NCBI RefSeq assembly: GCF_014697025.1
Contig: NZ_JACJRC010000003.1
Span: 124,001-188,000 of the forward strand
From: Alkalinema sp. FACHB-956
Lineage (GTDB): Bacteria; Cyanobacteriota; Cyanobacteriia; Leptolyngbyales; Leptolyngbyaceae
Reading direction: 5' to 3'
Length of the DNA: 64,000 bases
Of the stretch, positions 34,234 to 43,877 are shown in pieces. The notes beneath the pieces are model-generated. The model saw only the letters and a program-made list of their open reading frames with translations. It searched no databases and was not told the origin of the DNA. Each line of letters opens with the position of its first letter. Position 1 is the stretch's first letter. The translations under genes and the position numbers were made by a program.

Positions 34234-37146
34234 ATGGTTCTTCCTTTGGTTGCATTATTAGGACAAGCTACGATCGCGCCATCCACCCTCTCTGTAACTC
34301 ACGCATTCCCATCTTCAGAGCCCCAATCTCCAGGCACCCAGGCTCCGGGCAGTGCACCCATGGCAACCCAACGATCAGAACGCCCTCCCTCTTCGCCCCA
34401 GCCGCAATCGTCCCCACAGCCACAATCGTCCCCACAGCCGCAATCAGCCAAACTTTCCGATTGGGAACGCTGTCAGCACCAGTGGCAAGCCCACCAACTA
34501 GAAGGGGCATTGCGATCGTGCCAAGCAGCCTTGGAGCAGGCTCGTAACCGACGCGATCGCGAGATGGAAGGCCGCATTCTGACGAGCCTTGGCATTTTGT
34601 ATCGATCGTTGGGTCAGCCGTCAGAGTCGCTACAAGCGTTGACCCAGAGTGTGGCAGTCTATCGCCAGATGCACCATGCGTCGGGGTTATCCATGGCGTT
34701 GTTCTATTGGGGCCAAGCGCAAACCCTCCAGGGCAATTTGGATCAGGCGATCGCGGCATATCAGGAAGGACTTCGCCTAGTTCAGCCCCCGCAGGATTGG
34801 AGCAGGAAGGTGCATTTTCTCTTTCATCTCAGTGGAACGTATTCTCTCCAAGGAAATTTGGATGCAGCGATCGCGACCTATCAAGATATCTTGACCCAGG
34901 CGAAACAATGGGGCGATCGCGACAGTGAATTTAGTGCGCTGAATGGTTTAGGGAGCTTGTATACCACGCAGGGGAATTACGCCAAGGCGATCGAATACCA
35001 TCAACGGAGCTTGCAGCAGGCCGCAGCACGGAAAGCCGAAGCCCAGAGAGTACAGGCGCTCAGTAGCTTGGGCCTCGTTTATTACACGCTTGGGGATTAC
35101 GATCGGGCGAGTCAGACCTATCACAGGGCGCTGCCCCTGGCCCAACAGTTGAAAGATGCACGGGGCGAAGCTGCCATTTTGAGCGGATTGGGACTGGTCT
35201 ATTCCGCCCGCAAGGAATGGCAACGGGGCATTGATTATCAACAGCGGAGTCTCGTTTTGGTTCGCAAGTTGGGCGATCGAGCCGGAGAGGCTAGCCTATT
35301 AGCCAACTTGGGGGGGGCCTATCGCAATGCAGGCAAATTTCAAGCGGCGATCGCTACCCTTGAACAAAGTGTGGCCCTTCTTCAGGATTTGGGTGATCGG
35401 CCTCGGCTGGGACGGCTGCTGGCTAACTTAGGCAGTGTGTACCGCAACCAACGGCAGTACCAACAAGCGATCGCATACTATCAGCAAAGCCTGACCCTGG
35501 CCCAGCAAACTCGCGATCGGGAGGTGGAGGGGTATGTTTTATTTAACTTAGGCTTTGTCAATTTTGAGCGGGGTCAATTAGCGGAGGCAGAACAATTTTT
35601 ACGGTCAGCCATTACGGTGCGCGAAAGCCAGCGACAACTGTTGGGGCAGCGGGATAGCCTCAAGGTGGCGATCGGAGACATGGAAATTACTGCCGATAGC
35701 TATCGCTATTTACAACGGGTATTGGTGGCGCGGAATCAACCGGAGGCCGCATTGGAAGTGGCAGAGTGGAGCCGTGCCCGTGCCTTTGCAGATTTGGTGA
35801 CGCAGCGCTTCGCCACATCCCATTCGACAGCCCAGTCAGAACCCCAGTCTATATCCCCTGGCAGAGCGCATTCGGCCTTGCGGGAACCGCCAATTAACCT
35901 GAAGACGATTCGGCAGATCGCCCATCAGCAAAAGGCCACGATCGTGGAGTATTCCATTCTGGATGGTGGATACGATATCACGACCCAGGGGCAGGGAGCG
36001 GATGCAACGTTGTTGATTTGGGTGATTCAGCCGACAGGCAAGATTACCCTGCGGCGAGTGGCGATCGGGGAAGCATTGGAAAAATCTCTGCCACAATTGG
36101 TCAGTCTGAGTCGGGAGCAAGTGGGGGTACGGGCAAAAGTGAGTGTGGTGCGGGTGGCGGATACTCGCACGATCGAGGCCGATGCACCACCGCCTTTAAC
36201 AACGTTGCATAAATTGTTGATTGAACCAATTGCAGATTTATTACCTAAACAATCGAGCGATCGTGTCATTTTCGTACCGCAGGGGTCTCTTTTTCTCGTA
36301 CCTTTTGCAGTGTTTCAGGATGAACAGGGCCGATATTTAATTGAAAAGTATACGTTAGTCACAGCACCTTCTATTCAAGTTTTAGATTTGATTAGCAGGT
36401 CTCAGCATAGTGATCAAAACTTTAGAAAATCTACCAACATTACAATATCGACTTCATTAACTAATACGTTACTAAATACATCATCAAAACATTCAAAATC
36501 ACTTCACCAGAATACCTCTGTCTTGATTGTAGGAAATCCCACGATGCCGAAGCTTCCGGCAATGGAGGGTGCAGAGCCAGAAACGTTGGAAAGTCTACCG
36601 GGAACGGAGCAGGAAGCGAAGGAAATTGCGGCGCTTTTTAATACGCAACCGTTACTAGGTTCATCTGCGACCAAGGCGGCGGTGTTACAACGCATTGGGC
36701 AGGCGCGCATTGTGCATTTGGCGACCCATGGATTGCTGGATGATGTGCATGGGACGGGAATGCCGGGGGCGATCGCGCTAGCTCCGTCAGGACAGGATGA
36801 TGGATTTCTGACGGCGCGGGAGTTGATGGATTTGCAATTGTCGGCGGAGTTGGTGGTTTTAAGTGCGTGCGATACGGGGCGGGGACAGATTACGGGGGAT
36901 GGGGTGATTGGGTTGTCGCGATCGCTGTTTGCTGCGGGTGTGCCGAGTGTGATTGTGTCTTTGTGGCAGGTGCCAGATACGGCGACGGCCTATCTGATGA
37001 CGGCGTTTTATCGCAATCTAGCCCACACGCCTGACAAGGCCCAAGCCCTCCGCCAAGCGATGCTACAAACGAAGGAGCAATTCCCCGATCCGCGGGATTG
37101 GGCAGCATTTACGCTGGTGGGCGAAGCGAATTCAGGTATGGATTGA
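34234..37146 (+). CDS. TPR-CHAT protein (caspase-like peptidase domain)
   Basis: From ATG 34234 (970 residues) the protein begins with a short signal-like hydrophobic stretch. A low-complexity SSPQPQ repeat (about 50-70) follows, then some nine tetratricopeptide repeats (about 80-470). The C-terminal CHAT domain (about 690-965) has the caspase-like dyad His832 in LATHG and Cys879 in LSACDTG, then GDGVIGLSRSLFAAGVPSVIVSLWQV. CHAT proteins cleave or scaffold partners chosen by the TPR arm; in cyanobacteria they are common and mostly unstudied. Both catalytic residues are present. The stop overlaps the next, convergent gene by 15 bp. Confidence 0.9.
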   Translation: MVLPLVALLGQATIAPSTLSVTHAFPSSEPQSPGTQAPGSAPMATQRSERPPSSPQPQSSPQPQSSPQPQSAKLSDWERCQHQWQAHQLEGALRSCQAALEQARNRRDREMEGRILTSLGILYRSLGQPSESLQALTQSVAVYRQMHHASGLSMALFYWGQAQTLQGNLDQAIAAYQEGLRLVQPPQDWSRKVHFLFHLSGTYSLQGNLDAAIATYQDILTQAKQWGDRDSEFSALNGLGSLYTTQGNYAKAIEYHQRSLQQAAARKAEAQRVQALSSLGLVYYTLGDYDRASQTYHRALPLAQQLKDARGEAAILSGLGLVYSARKEWQRGIDYQQRSLVLVRKLGDRAGEASLLANLGGAYRNAGKFQAAIATLEQSVALLQDLGDRPRLGRLLANLGSVYRNQRQYQQAIAYYQQSLTLAQQTRDREVEGYVLFNLGFVNFERGQLAEAEQFLRSAITVRESQRQLLGQRDSLKVAIGDMEITADSYRYLQRVLVARNQPEAALEVAEWSRARAFADLVTQRFATSHSTAQSEPQSISPGRAHSALREPPINLKTIRQIAHQQKATIVEYSILDGGYDITTQGQGADATLLIWVIQPTGKITLRRVAIGEALEKSLPQLVSLSREQVGVRAKVSVVRVADTRTIEADAPPPLTTLHKLLIEPIADLLPKQSSDRVIFVPQGSLFLVPFAVFQDEQGRYLIEKYTLVTAPSIQVLDLISRSQHSDQNFRKSTNITISTSLTNTLLNTSSKHSKSLHQNTSVLIVGNPTMPKLPAMEGAEPETLESLPGTEQEAKEIAALFNTQPLLGSSATKAAVLQRIGQARIVHLATHGLLDDVHGTGMPGAIALAPSGQDDGFLTARELMDLQLSAELVVLSACDTGRGQITGDGVIGLSRSLFAAGVPSVIVSLWQVPDTATAYLMTAFYRNLAHTPDKAQALRQAMLQTKEQFPDPRDWAAFTLVGEANSGMD

Positions 37147-37341
37147 GCATCTCACCCATGCCCCGTCTACACCAGGCACAGGCATCGGTTTCCCCCAATA
37201 CACCCTATCCAAAAACCCAAGGGAATGGAGTTGGTTAATGATGGACTGCACCGTTTCCTTCGTACCAAAAAGCTGTAGCCGGAAGTATGGCCGAAACCGT
37301 TCGATCGAACAATCCCGATCGCTACCAGAACCTGTAAACAT
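37132..37341 (-). CDS. Small conserved cyanobacterial protein
   Basis: The 69-residue product reads MFTGSGSDRDCSIERF and then RPYFRLQLFGTKETVQSIINQLHSLGFLDR. It resembles a family of short cyanobacterial proteins with a LQLFGTEExVxxxIxxLHxLGF core and no known function. ATG 37341 is fixed by AAGGAG nine bases upstream; a frame extending to 37383 lacks this. Its last 15 bp overlap the end of the CHAT gene on the other strand. Confidence 0.7.
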   Translation of the reverse strand: MFTGSGSDRDCSIERFRPYFRLQLFGTKETVQSIINQLHSLGFLDRVYWGKPMPVPGVDGAWVRCSIHT

Positions 37342-37488
37342 AATTGAGCTTCTCCTTGTAGAGAGTATGGTTTCTACCCGCATTTCCTGGTTCTAAATTG
37401 GGAATGCGGGTGGAAAGAAGCCCAAAAACTAGAGCCACCCCGTTTGACATCACAAATCAAGAGTGACTCGATTCCAAACCAATATCTC

Positions 37489-37980
37489 TTAAAAATTAAT
37501 CGTAATCGTCACTGTATCGCTGTAATTGCCCACCTTCACCGAAGTTTGCTGCGCGGGAATTCTGCCATAGACCGGAATCGACGTGCTCACATTCTCCCCC
37601 GGAGCCACCGGGCCATACTGAGACGTTCCCCCAGAACCATCCCCCCATACCGTCGATCGCGTCGGATCAAGATAGAAATTGTAGTTCAACGAATCCGACC
37701 CTTGACGCATTTGGCGCGTTGCAAAACTCCCACTGTTCCCCTGACTGAGATCGATCGTAATCGTTCCCGGAGCCACCTCCGTACAGCGATAGGTAATACT
37801 CCCCGTAGAGTCATTGTGCGCACTGTTAAATACATCATAGGCCCCAAAATTCACTCCCACTACCGACTCGATCGAGCAACTGGGCAGCGCAAAACTCGGC
37901 CTTGCCATCCCCACTGTGCTGAAGATCAGCCCATAGGACAGCCAACGCAGCGTACTTCCGTTCAGCCATTGCAACTTCAT
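37489..37980 (-). CDS. Spore coat U (SCPU) domain pilus subunit, distal
   Basis: The 163-residue exported protein has a signal peptide (about 1-32, cleaved near SFA-LP), a Cys pair (CSIES and RCTEV) and an Ig-like SCPU domain ending KVGNYSDTVTITINF, the donor-strand-type C-terminus of Csu/sigma-class pilins. Its ATG overlaps the usher stop (ATGA at 37977-37980), so it is translationally coupled. In Csu operons the gene after the usher codes a two-domain tip adhesin (CsuE); this one has a single domain. Confidence 0.88.
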   Translation of the reverse strand: MKLQWLNGSTLRWLSYGLIFSTVGMARPSFALPSCSIESVVGVNFGAYDVFNSAHNDSTGSITYRCTEVAPGTITIDLSQGNSGSFATRQMRQGSDSLNYNFYLDPTRSTVWGDGSGGTSQYGPVAPGENVSTSIPVYGRIPAQQTSVKVGNYSDTVTITINF

Positions 37981-40322
37981 GGACGTTTTGCCTCCTGGGT
38001 TGCCATCACACAACGCAACTGCCCCAACTTAATAAACGACTCCTTGGACTGGGGCACCGTAATCGAAAACCGACAAACACCCCCCTCATATTCCACCTCC
38101 GCCCCATAGGTGCCAGCGGCAAGATTCTCTAAATAAAATTCCCCCTGTTTCCCCAGCGGCGACACCACCGATCGCGCCTGTCCCCCCACCGTCACTTGGC
38201 CATAACTGGGAATCTCCGACTGCCCACCCTTGTCAATCACCAGAGTCCCCATAATCGCCTGCGCCTTCTCCACCGCAAACCGCACGACCGCCCCGCCCCG
38301 ATAGGGGGGCGCAATCACCTGCTCCGTCCCTCCCACATCATAGTTATTCGGGATATCCTCGGTGGTAATGCCCAAGCGATTGCCGTAGTAGGGCAACAGA
38401 TTCGGAACCAACAAACTGCCATTCCGATTCGTTGTCCCCACAGTCTGATTATTTAACAACCCCTGCACCCCTTGCAGTCCAGGCACGTCAATCAAGGCAA
38501 AACTCCCCGTCAGCGGCTGGGAAAGCATCACCTTCCCACCGATCGCAACAATGCTACCGGAAGCCCTTAAGTTAGTAGAGCGTTGATCATTAAAGCGATC
38601 GTGGGTCAGTTCATACCGACCAAAGGGCGCTTGATATTGGAACATCGCATTGGAAGTGGTACTTTGACTCCCCGTTTGGCCTTGGAAGCGATAGCCCAAT
38701 CCGGTGTAGGTCGCAATCGGTTTTTGGATTTGGGCAATGGTGGACTGGGTTTCGCCATTGCGTTGGTGGGAGAGGTTAGCAGTGCTGCCATTCCCAAGGC
38801 TGTAGTTCAGACCGATATACAGATCCGTACTGGAATCCTGGTCTTGCCGCTGGTTACGATTCACTGAAATCGACAGATTTATCTGGGAATTCAACCGCAC
38901 CGTACTGCCTAGGGCAATCGTGGTTGTTGGGCCTTGATCCCGCCAATGGGCATAGGCATAGCGCCCAAACAGACTGACATTGCGACTCACCGAAACACTG
39001 GTAAAGGCATTGAAGTCGAAGGTGGCCCGATCGTCCGTCGGATTCAAACTCATGGTGGCATAGTACGGACTCATGGCCCGGGCAGAAAACCCCAAGCTAA
39101 ATTTTTTACCCGAGTAGGCATAGGACAACGCCGCTGCACTGCCCGATCGGCCATCGGCTTGGCTCGCCGCGATCGCCAAACCCATCTCCCCAAAGGGCAA
39201 GCGAGCCGCCAGATTCGCCCCGCCGCTCAGCAAGCCCGTAGACGCTTCCAACCGCAATCCCGCTGTCAGGGAATTCGTAATCCCAAAGCGGTGACGCGCG
39301 AGAAAAACGGGAGCACCGTAGTCGAAACTTTCCGTATTCAGGTTATTTCTGCGGAACCCTAGGTTGTAGCTAAATTCCGACAGCCCTGGAGCCAGCAACC
39401 CTGCGGAATAGTAATAGGGATAGCTAATTTGTTGTTCTCGGCCAAAGGCATCCCGCAGCACTAACCGCGCCGCACCGCTACCGGACACCACTGGCAAGTC
39501 CTTAATCCGAAATGGGCCCGGTGGCAGTTCTTCCCGCTTCACCAAAGCATCGTTAACATAGACATCCACTGTGGAAGGCGTCAGTGCCGCCCCCGACAAT
39601 CCCAAGGTGGGCGATCGTAAAAAGTAGGGATCTAGGCTAAATTCCCGCCCGTAGCTAATCCCCGCAAAAAATGCCGATCCGCCTAACTCGTCCGTATTGG
39701 CAAAGTGATCACCCAAAACCCAACGGGTCATGTTGCCAGGATTGTCGATCGTTAAATTCGTCTGCCCGCGCACCAGCTTGCCATTCTGCCCACGATTGAG
39801 GCTACTGTAGAGCAGTTGATTACCAAAGCTCAGACCCATTTCGCCAAAGAAGCTGAAGCGCTGAAAGTCTTGGGCATTGACTGCGTAGTTGAGAAACAAA
39901 CTGGTGTTTTTGCTGTAAACCAGATTAGCAGGCCGATCGCGGTTCGCGACACTGACCACCGTCGTTGCTAATTGTTCAGGCGGAACGGTGAGTTTGAGGG
40001 TTGTGGCAGTTTCATCTAGTTCATAGCGAATGGTGGGGGCTAGGGCACTCAACCGCACATAGTCTTCCCCATTCAGCGTTTCCTGGGACTTGGGCAAATT
40101 GCTGATTCCCGCTTGTTGCAGATCTTTCAGCCGCACCAGTGCATCCCCCGATCGCAGACGAATGGGAATTTCCTGTTTTTTGACTAGGTTAACGACTAAA
40201 TCAAAAATTGCGCGTTGATCTGCCGCGCGGACGATCGTGGGAGAAGCCGCAATGAAGACTGTAATGGCTGTAGGTAGTGCAATGGAGGCAAGCAGGGGGC
40301 TGCAACGAAGGGGCCACTCCAT
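37977..40322 (-). CDS. Outer-membrane usher of a chaperone-usher pilus
   Basis: The 781-residue protein has a signal peptide and an N-terminal domain (about 35-125). The usher beta-barrel follows, with LVYSKNTSLFLNYAVNAQ, GDHFANTDELGGSAFFAGISYGREFSLDPYFL and the plug region VDVYVNDALVKREELPPGPFRIKDLP. C-terminal Ig-like domains come last, with Cys residues in VCRFS and RCVMA. Ushers fold and export pilin-chaperone complexes across the outer membrane. Length and domain order fit the archaic/sigma class. It starts at ATG 40322 with AGGAATT upstream. Confidence 0.93.
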   Translation of the reverse strand: MEWPLRCSPLLASIALPTAITVFIAASPTIVRAADQRAIFDLVVNLVKKQEIPIRLRSGDALVRLKDLQQAGISNLPKSQETLNGEDYVRLSALAPTIRYELDETATTLKLTVPPEQLATTVVSVANRDRPANLVYSKNTSLFLNYAVNAQDFQRFSFFGEMGLSFGNQLLYSSLNRGQNGKLVRGQTNLTIDNPGNMTRWVLGDHFANTDELGGSAFFAGISYGREFSLDPYFLRSPTLGLSGAALTPSTVDVYVNDALVKREELPPGPFRIKDLPVVSGSGAARLVLRDAFGREQQISYPYYYSAGLLAPGLSEFSYNLGFRRNNLNTESFDYGAPVFLARHRFGITNSLTAGLRLEASTGLLSGGANLAARLPFGEMGLAIAASQADGRSGSAAALSYAYSGKKFSLGFSARAMSPYYATMSLNPTDDRATFDFNAFTSVSVSRNVSLFGRYAYAHWRDQGPTTTIALGSTVRLNSQINLSISVNRNQRQDQDSSTDLYIGLNYSLGNGSTANLSHQRNGETQSTIAQIQKPIATYTGLGYRFQGQTGSQSTTSNAMFQYQAPFGRYELTHDRFNDQRSTNLRASGSIVAIGGKVMLSQPLTGSFALIDVPGLQGVQGLLNNQTVGTTNRNGSLLVPNLLPYYGNRLGITTEDIPNNYDVGGTEQVIAPPYRGGAVVRFAVEKAQAIMGTLVIDKGGQSEIPSYGQVTVGGQARSVVSPLGKQGEFYLENLAAGTYGAEVEYEGGVCRFSITVPQSKESFIKLGQLRCVMATQEAKRP

Positions 40323-40458
40323 AAGTAATTCCTAGGAGTTAGAGAATAAGGAATAAATTGAGAAATGAATTCTGACGAATCAGCTTGTAGAGGCACACAC
40401 TGGTAGTTAGCAGAGTTAATTAATAGATTTAACTAGTCAATTTAACTAGTAGATTTAA

Positions 40459-41268
40459 TTAACGGGAAGTCGCAGAACAAAGACCATTGGGTGTTTGAGC
40501 ATTTTGCGTCAAGCGTTGCTTGGTACCGTATTCCACTTCGATCGTAATGGCTTTAACCTTGGCACAATCCGTTTTAGGAACCTCTAAATCGAAGTTGCGG
40601 GTACTGTTGGATAAGATGTACCAGCCTGCTGTGGAGCGATCGAAAATGGGTTTCTCTAGTGTTGAACCATAGCCTTTCACCCGAACTTGTTGAGCCGTGA
40701 AATGGGTATTTCCCGTATTTTTCACCTGAAAAGCAATCTTCCCATTCTGTGCTTGAATTGCCTGAATTTCACCACTAATTTTAGGTTGGGTTGGCTGGAT
40801 AAAAATTGGGATGCTCATTTTAGTGAGCACTTGAACTTGCAGCGCTGAGTTAGTAGCTTGCGGGGTTTTCAGCGGTGGCAACTCTTCCACCACAATACGA
40901 TAGGTTTTTTCTTGTTCGCTAGGATCAGCCGTAATTCCAATACGAACATTACGACTTTCTCCCGGAGCCAAACTCAGCATATTCGGGAAGAAGATAACAT
41001 CTTCCGTTGACTCCAGTTGGACAGGACTGGTTGCGGTTTGTGACCAAGTAAAGGCACTGACTTGGAACCGTAACGGCTTAGGACTATCGTTCCGAATCGA
41101 AAGTATTTTACTAGATGCAGATCGATCGGCTTTTGGAGACAGATAAATTTGGATCGGGCTCACACTAAAGTTACTAGCAACTGCGGAGCTGATTGGCCCT
41201 AAAAGCCCTAATCCCAGCAATGAAGCCAAAACTGTTGAAGATGTCCAGGAAACAGGTAGACGAAACAT
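40459..41268 (-). CDS. Periplasmic pilus chaperone (PapD-like)
   Basis: The 269-residue protein has a signal peptide (1-31, ending AVA-SN) and two Ig-like domains: SPIQIYLSPKADRSASSKILSIRN, WSQTATSPVQL, FFPNMLSLAPGESRNVRIG and RIVVEELPPLK. It holds unfolded pilin subunits by donor-strand complementation and delivers them to the usher. It lies 136 bp upstream of the usher on the same strand; an AT-rich repeat (TTTAACTAGT x3) fills the spacer. Confidence 0.93.
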   Translation of the reverse strand: MFRLPVSWTSSTVLASLLGLGLLGPISSAVASNFSVSPIQIYLSPKADRSASSKILSIRNDSPKPLRFQVSAFTWSQTATSPVQLESTEDVIFFPNMLSLAPGESRNVRIGITADPSEQEKTYRIVVEELPPLKTPQATNSALQVQVLTKMSIPIFIQPTQPKISGEIQAIQAQNGKIAFQVKNTGNTHFTAQQVRVKGYGSTLEKPIFDRSTAGWYILSNSTRNFDLEVPKTDCAKVKAITIEVEYGTKQRLTQNAQTPNGLCSATSR

Positions 41269-41440
41269 AAGCAGCTATGCATGAGATAAGCAGGAAATCT
41301 CTTTCCTGCTTATATAGATTTCACGGGAGATTTGATTAGAGTTACATAACCAACACCAGGCTGATTAATCCTAAAATGATTGGTTATGCAACTCATGCTT
41401 TATCACTTCACTATCTATCAGTGATTTCTAGTAGACAGCA

Positions 41441-41968
41441 CTAGAAGGAGACAGTAGCAACAACCGTGTCAGCATAGCTACCAGTCGTTACGAGATTTTG
41501 ACCCGCTGCAACTTGACCGTAAACGGTCAAGTTCTGTGCAGACCCTGTTCCATTTTGGCTGGTACCAGTACCCGCTGTATTGCCCCATACGGTAGTGCGG
41601 CCAGCATCCGAATACAGGCTATAGCTCATCATGGCTGCCCCGTTAGCCATACGACGTAGTGGAGCAGCATCGGTAGAACCCGTATCTGCATTTGACCCTT
41701 GGCCCAAGGTCACTACGGTAGGAGCACCATTGGTACAGGTGACGGTTACTGTTCCTGTTGCGTCAAGCGGGATTGATGCGTTGGCAACGATGGGATCGTA
41801 AGCACCGAAACCAATGGGAGCGGTGCTGATGGTGCAGTTTGCAGTGACCGAAGCGGAGGTTCCCAAGTTGGCGGTTGCAGTCCCAGCGGAAGCAGCGGAA
41901 GCCCCTGTAATCACGCCTAAAACCAAACCAGAAGCGATAGCAATAGAGCGAATGAAAGACTTAGACAT
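41441..41968 (-). CDS. Spore coat U (SCPU) domain major pilus subunit
   Basis: The 175-residue exported protein has a signal peptide (1-28, ASA-GT), a poly-Ala/Thr mature start, CTISTAPIGFGAYDP, VTCTNGAPTVVTLGQGSNAD, and the pilin-like ending TGSYADTVVATVSF. It matches the CsuA/B-type shaft subunit. First in the operon with AGGAG before ATG 41968, it is likely the most highly expressed. It resembles the distal SCPU gene at 37489 but is clearly diverged. Confidence 0.92.
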   Translation of the reverse strand: MSKSFIRSIAIASGLVLGVITGASAASAGTATANLGTSASVTANCTISTAPIGFGAYDPIVANASIPLDATGTVTVTCTNGAPTVVTLGQGSNADTGSTDAAPLRRMANGAAMMSYSLYSDAGRTTVWGNTAGTGTSQNGTGSAQNLTVYGQVAAGQNLVTTGSYADTVVATVSF

Positions 41969-43067
41969 GGTGGTAGACTCCTGTGTATTAAGGCTGAGAT
42001 GTGTGACTTCAAAAATGCTCGATACGTGTCAGACTGCTAAAAATTGAGAGTGCTCTACTTCATTGAGAGTGCTCTACTTCATTGAGAGTGCTCTATTTCG
42101 CAGTTGTGATGACCTGTACTGAAAATTTAGTCATCTTGAAGCAGTTTCAGGATTACATCGAATCAGTAATTTCAGTAGAAACAAGGTTCAACTCATTCGT
42201 GATTTCGATTGCATTTCTCTGCTCTAAATTCAGTTAAAACTTCAAAGGTGAAAAAGTTGTGAAATGAAGTGGAAGATATCGATTTTTTTTGATTTTCTGA
42301 TCTGATTCGAATGCACTCAAAGAAATTAGAGATGAATGATAGACGATCGCCCAAATCTGGGTATGTTAAGAACAGCCCGATCAATGGTCTGACAGCCTTG
42401 CATACATAGAGTCTGACTTCTTTTTACTTGAGGTCTAAGACTTGCATTGTTGTTGATTTGTCTGACGAGAAATATTCCCTAAGGCATACTCCTCAAGATG
42501 CTTTAGCTTTATATTTTTGATGATCGTGATTCATGGATTGAAGTGATCTCTATCACGTCTAAAACTGAAATCAATCACGACTTCTAGAAGAAAGAAATCT
42601 TTTGTTTTTTATTTCTGTAAATCAATCGCAAATTTAGTTCATTTTTGAGATTGATATTCATTGCTATTCCTTGTTTTCTTGACAGGCAATAGCATAATTT
42701 TCTGTTTTCAATCGGCATCCCGATCGCAAATAGAATTGTGATCTAAATGACAGGACTAACCGATCTAAATCACAGGCTGTTTTTTAGTAACCTATGTTCT
42801 TTTAGTGACCTATAGTAACCTCACCTATAGCAACCTCACCTATAGTGACCTCTGTTTTTAGTAACCTATGCTTTTTAGCAAGCTAGCTGTCGTTACGTCA
42901 TCATTGAGTTGCATCATCATTGAGTTGCGTCATCATTGACTTCTACGGCACCGTGATACCGCACACTGTTTCCAGTATGCCCCACCTCAGGCTGCAAATA
43001 AACGGCAAATAATCAGTAGGATAGGAACTGAGAACACCGCAGAGCAGTCTACTTCTAACGAGGACAG
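41969..43067. other. 1.1 kb AT-rich region upstream of the pilus operon
   Basis: It contains a 19 bp tandem repeat (ATTGAGAGTGCTCTACTTC x3, 42043-42099), a long AT-rich tract (about 42100-42760), ACCTATAGTAACCTC/ACCTATAGTGACCTC units (about 42780-42870) and a 16 bp repeat CGTCATCATTGAGTTG x3 (42896-42943). It must carry the pilus promoter, but I cannot fix it. The lower GC than the flanks could mark a regulatory region or a transfer boundary. Confidence 0.6.
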
Positions 43068-43550
43068 ATGGGAATGCATATTTTCACGCAATTGCGACTG
43101 GCTAAACATCCCCCCTTGTACCCGATCGCCCAGCCCCCTAGCCCTTCCCTTGCCCGGGTCAGTCTCTCCGCGATCGTGTTATCGACCGTGTTAACCGCTA
43201 TGTTAACGGCTGTGTTAACCACTATTTTGTCAACCTTGGCTGCTGGGCTGACGCCTTCCCGTGCGATCGCGGCTCCTGTCGCCTCCCCGCTGCCTCAACC
43301 CTCAGAACCCAGCAATCCCGCTCCAGCCGATCTCCCCGAAGAAGTTCTCCGGACGGAAATTATCACCGAAGCCCGATCGCCCATTGATGGCAAACCCATG
43401 ACCGCCCAGGAATATGCTGAACTGTTGGTGGAAATCAACCAAGCCAATCAGGTGGAACCCCAAGTTTCACCCAAAGTGCGTCAAACGGTGGGACTCCTCA
43501 AGCTGCGTAAATTTCTCAAAACGGTACTCCCCCTTTTGCCGATTAAATGA
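43068..43550 (+). CDS. Exported cyanobacterial protein of unknown function
   Basis: The 160-residue protein has a long signal or membrane segment (about 30-65) and a Pro-rich stretch (70-85). A conserved-looking end follows: LPEEVLRTEIITEARSPIDGKPMTAQEYAEL and KVRQTVGLLKLRKFLKTVLPLLPIK. I recall this C-terminal pattern in cyanobacterial hypothetical proteins but know no role. The hydrophobic part holds a VLTAMLTAVLTTIL run coded by a 15 bp repeat (43185-43225). ATG 43068 has GAGG upstream. Confidence 0.75.
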   Translation: MGMHIFTQLRLAKHPPLYPIAQPPSPSLARVSLSAIVLSTVLTAMLTAVLTTILSTLAAGLTPSRAIAAPVASPLPQPSEPSNPAPADLPEEVLRTEIITEARSPIDGKPMTAQEYAELLVEINQANQVEPQVSPKVRQTVGLLKLRKFLKTVLPLLPIK

Positions 43551-43877
43551 CATCCATCAACTCCTATCTATATCCCATCTATTCAGTCATCGCCCATCCA
43601 GAAACACCTATCCAGAACGCTTGAAACCCCTCGCCCACTTGCGGGACTGTCCTGCGGGATCTCCTGCCCTGAGATGACCAACGATAGGCTAGAGCCAGGA
43701 TTAGCTAACACCCAGACCCTCTCAAATAGCCCCTCCCAAATAACCATGTGCACGACTAGACCCAGCAACCTTCCAGGTGTGAATTCTGTCGTCCACGTCG
43801 AGGTTTTTTAGGAATAATGGTTCTCACTTAGAGTGGTTTAGAGTGTTGAGTGTAGTGTTGAGATTAGGAGAGCACCT
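43551..43877. other. Spacer before the acyl-ACP synthetase gene
   Basis: No gene or strong signal is seen. The stretch includes GCGGGACTGTCCTGCGGGATCTCCTGC-like local pairing near 43640-43668 and the direct repeat GTTTAGAGTG/GTGTTGAG just before 43878. Confidence 0.4.
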
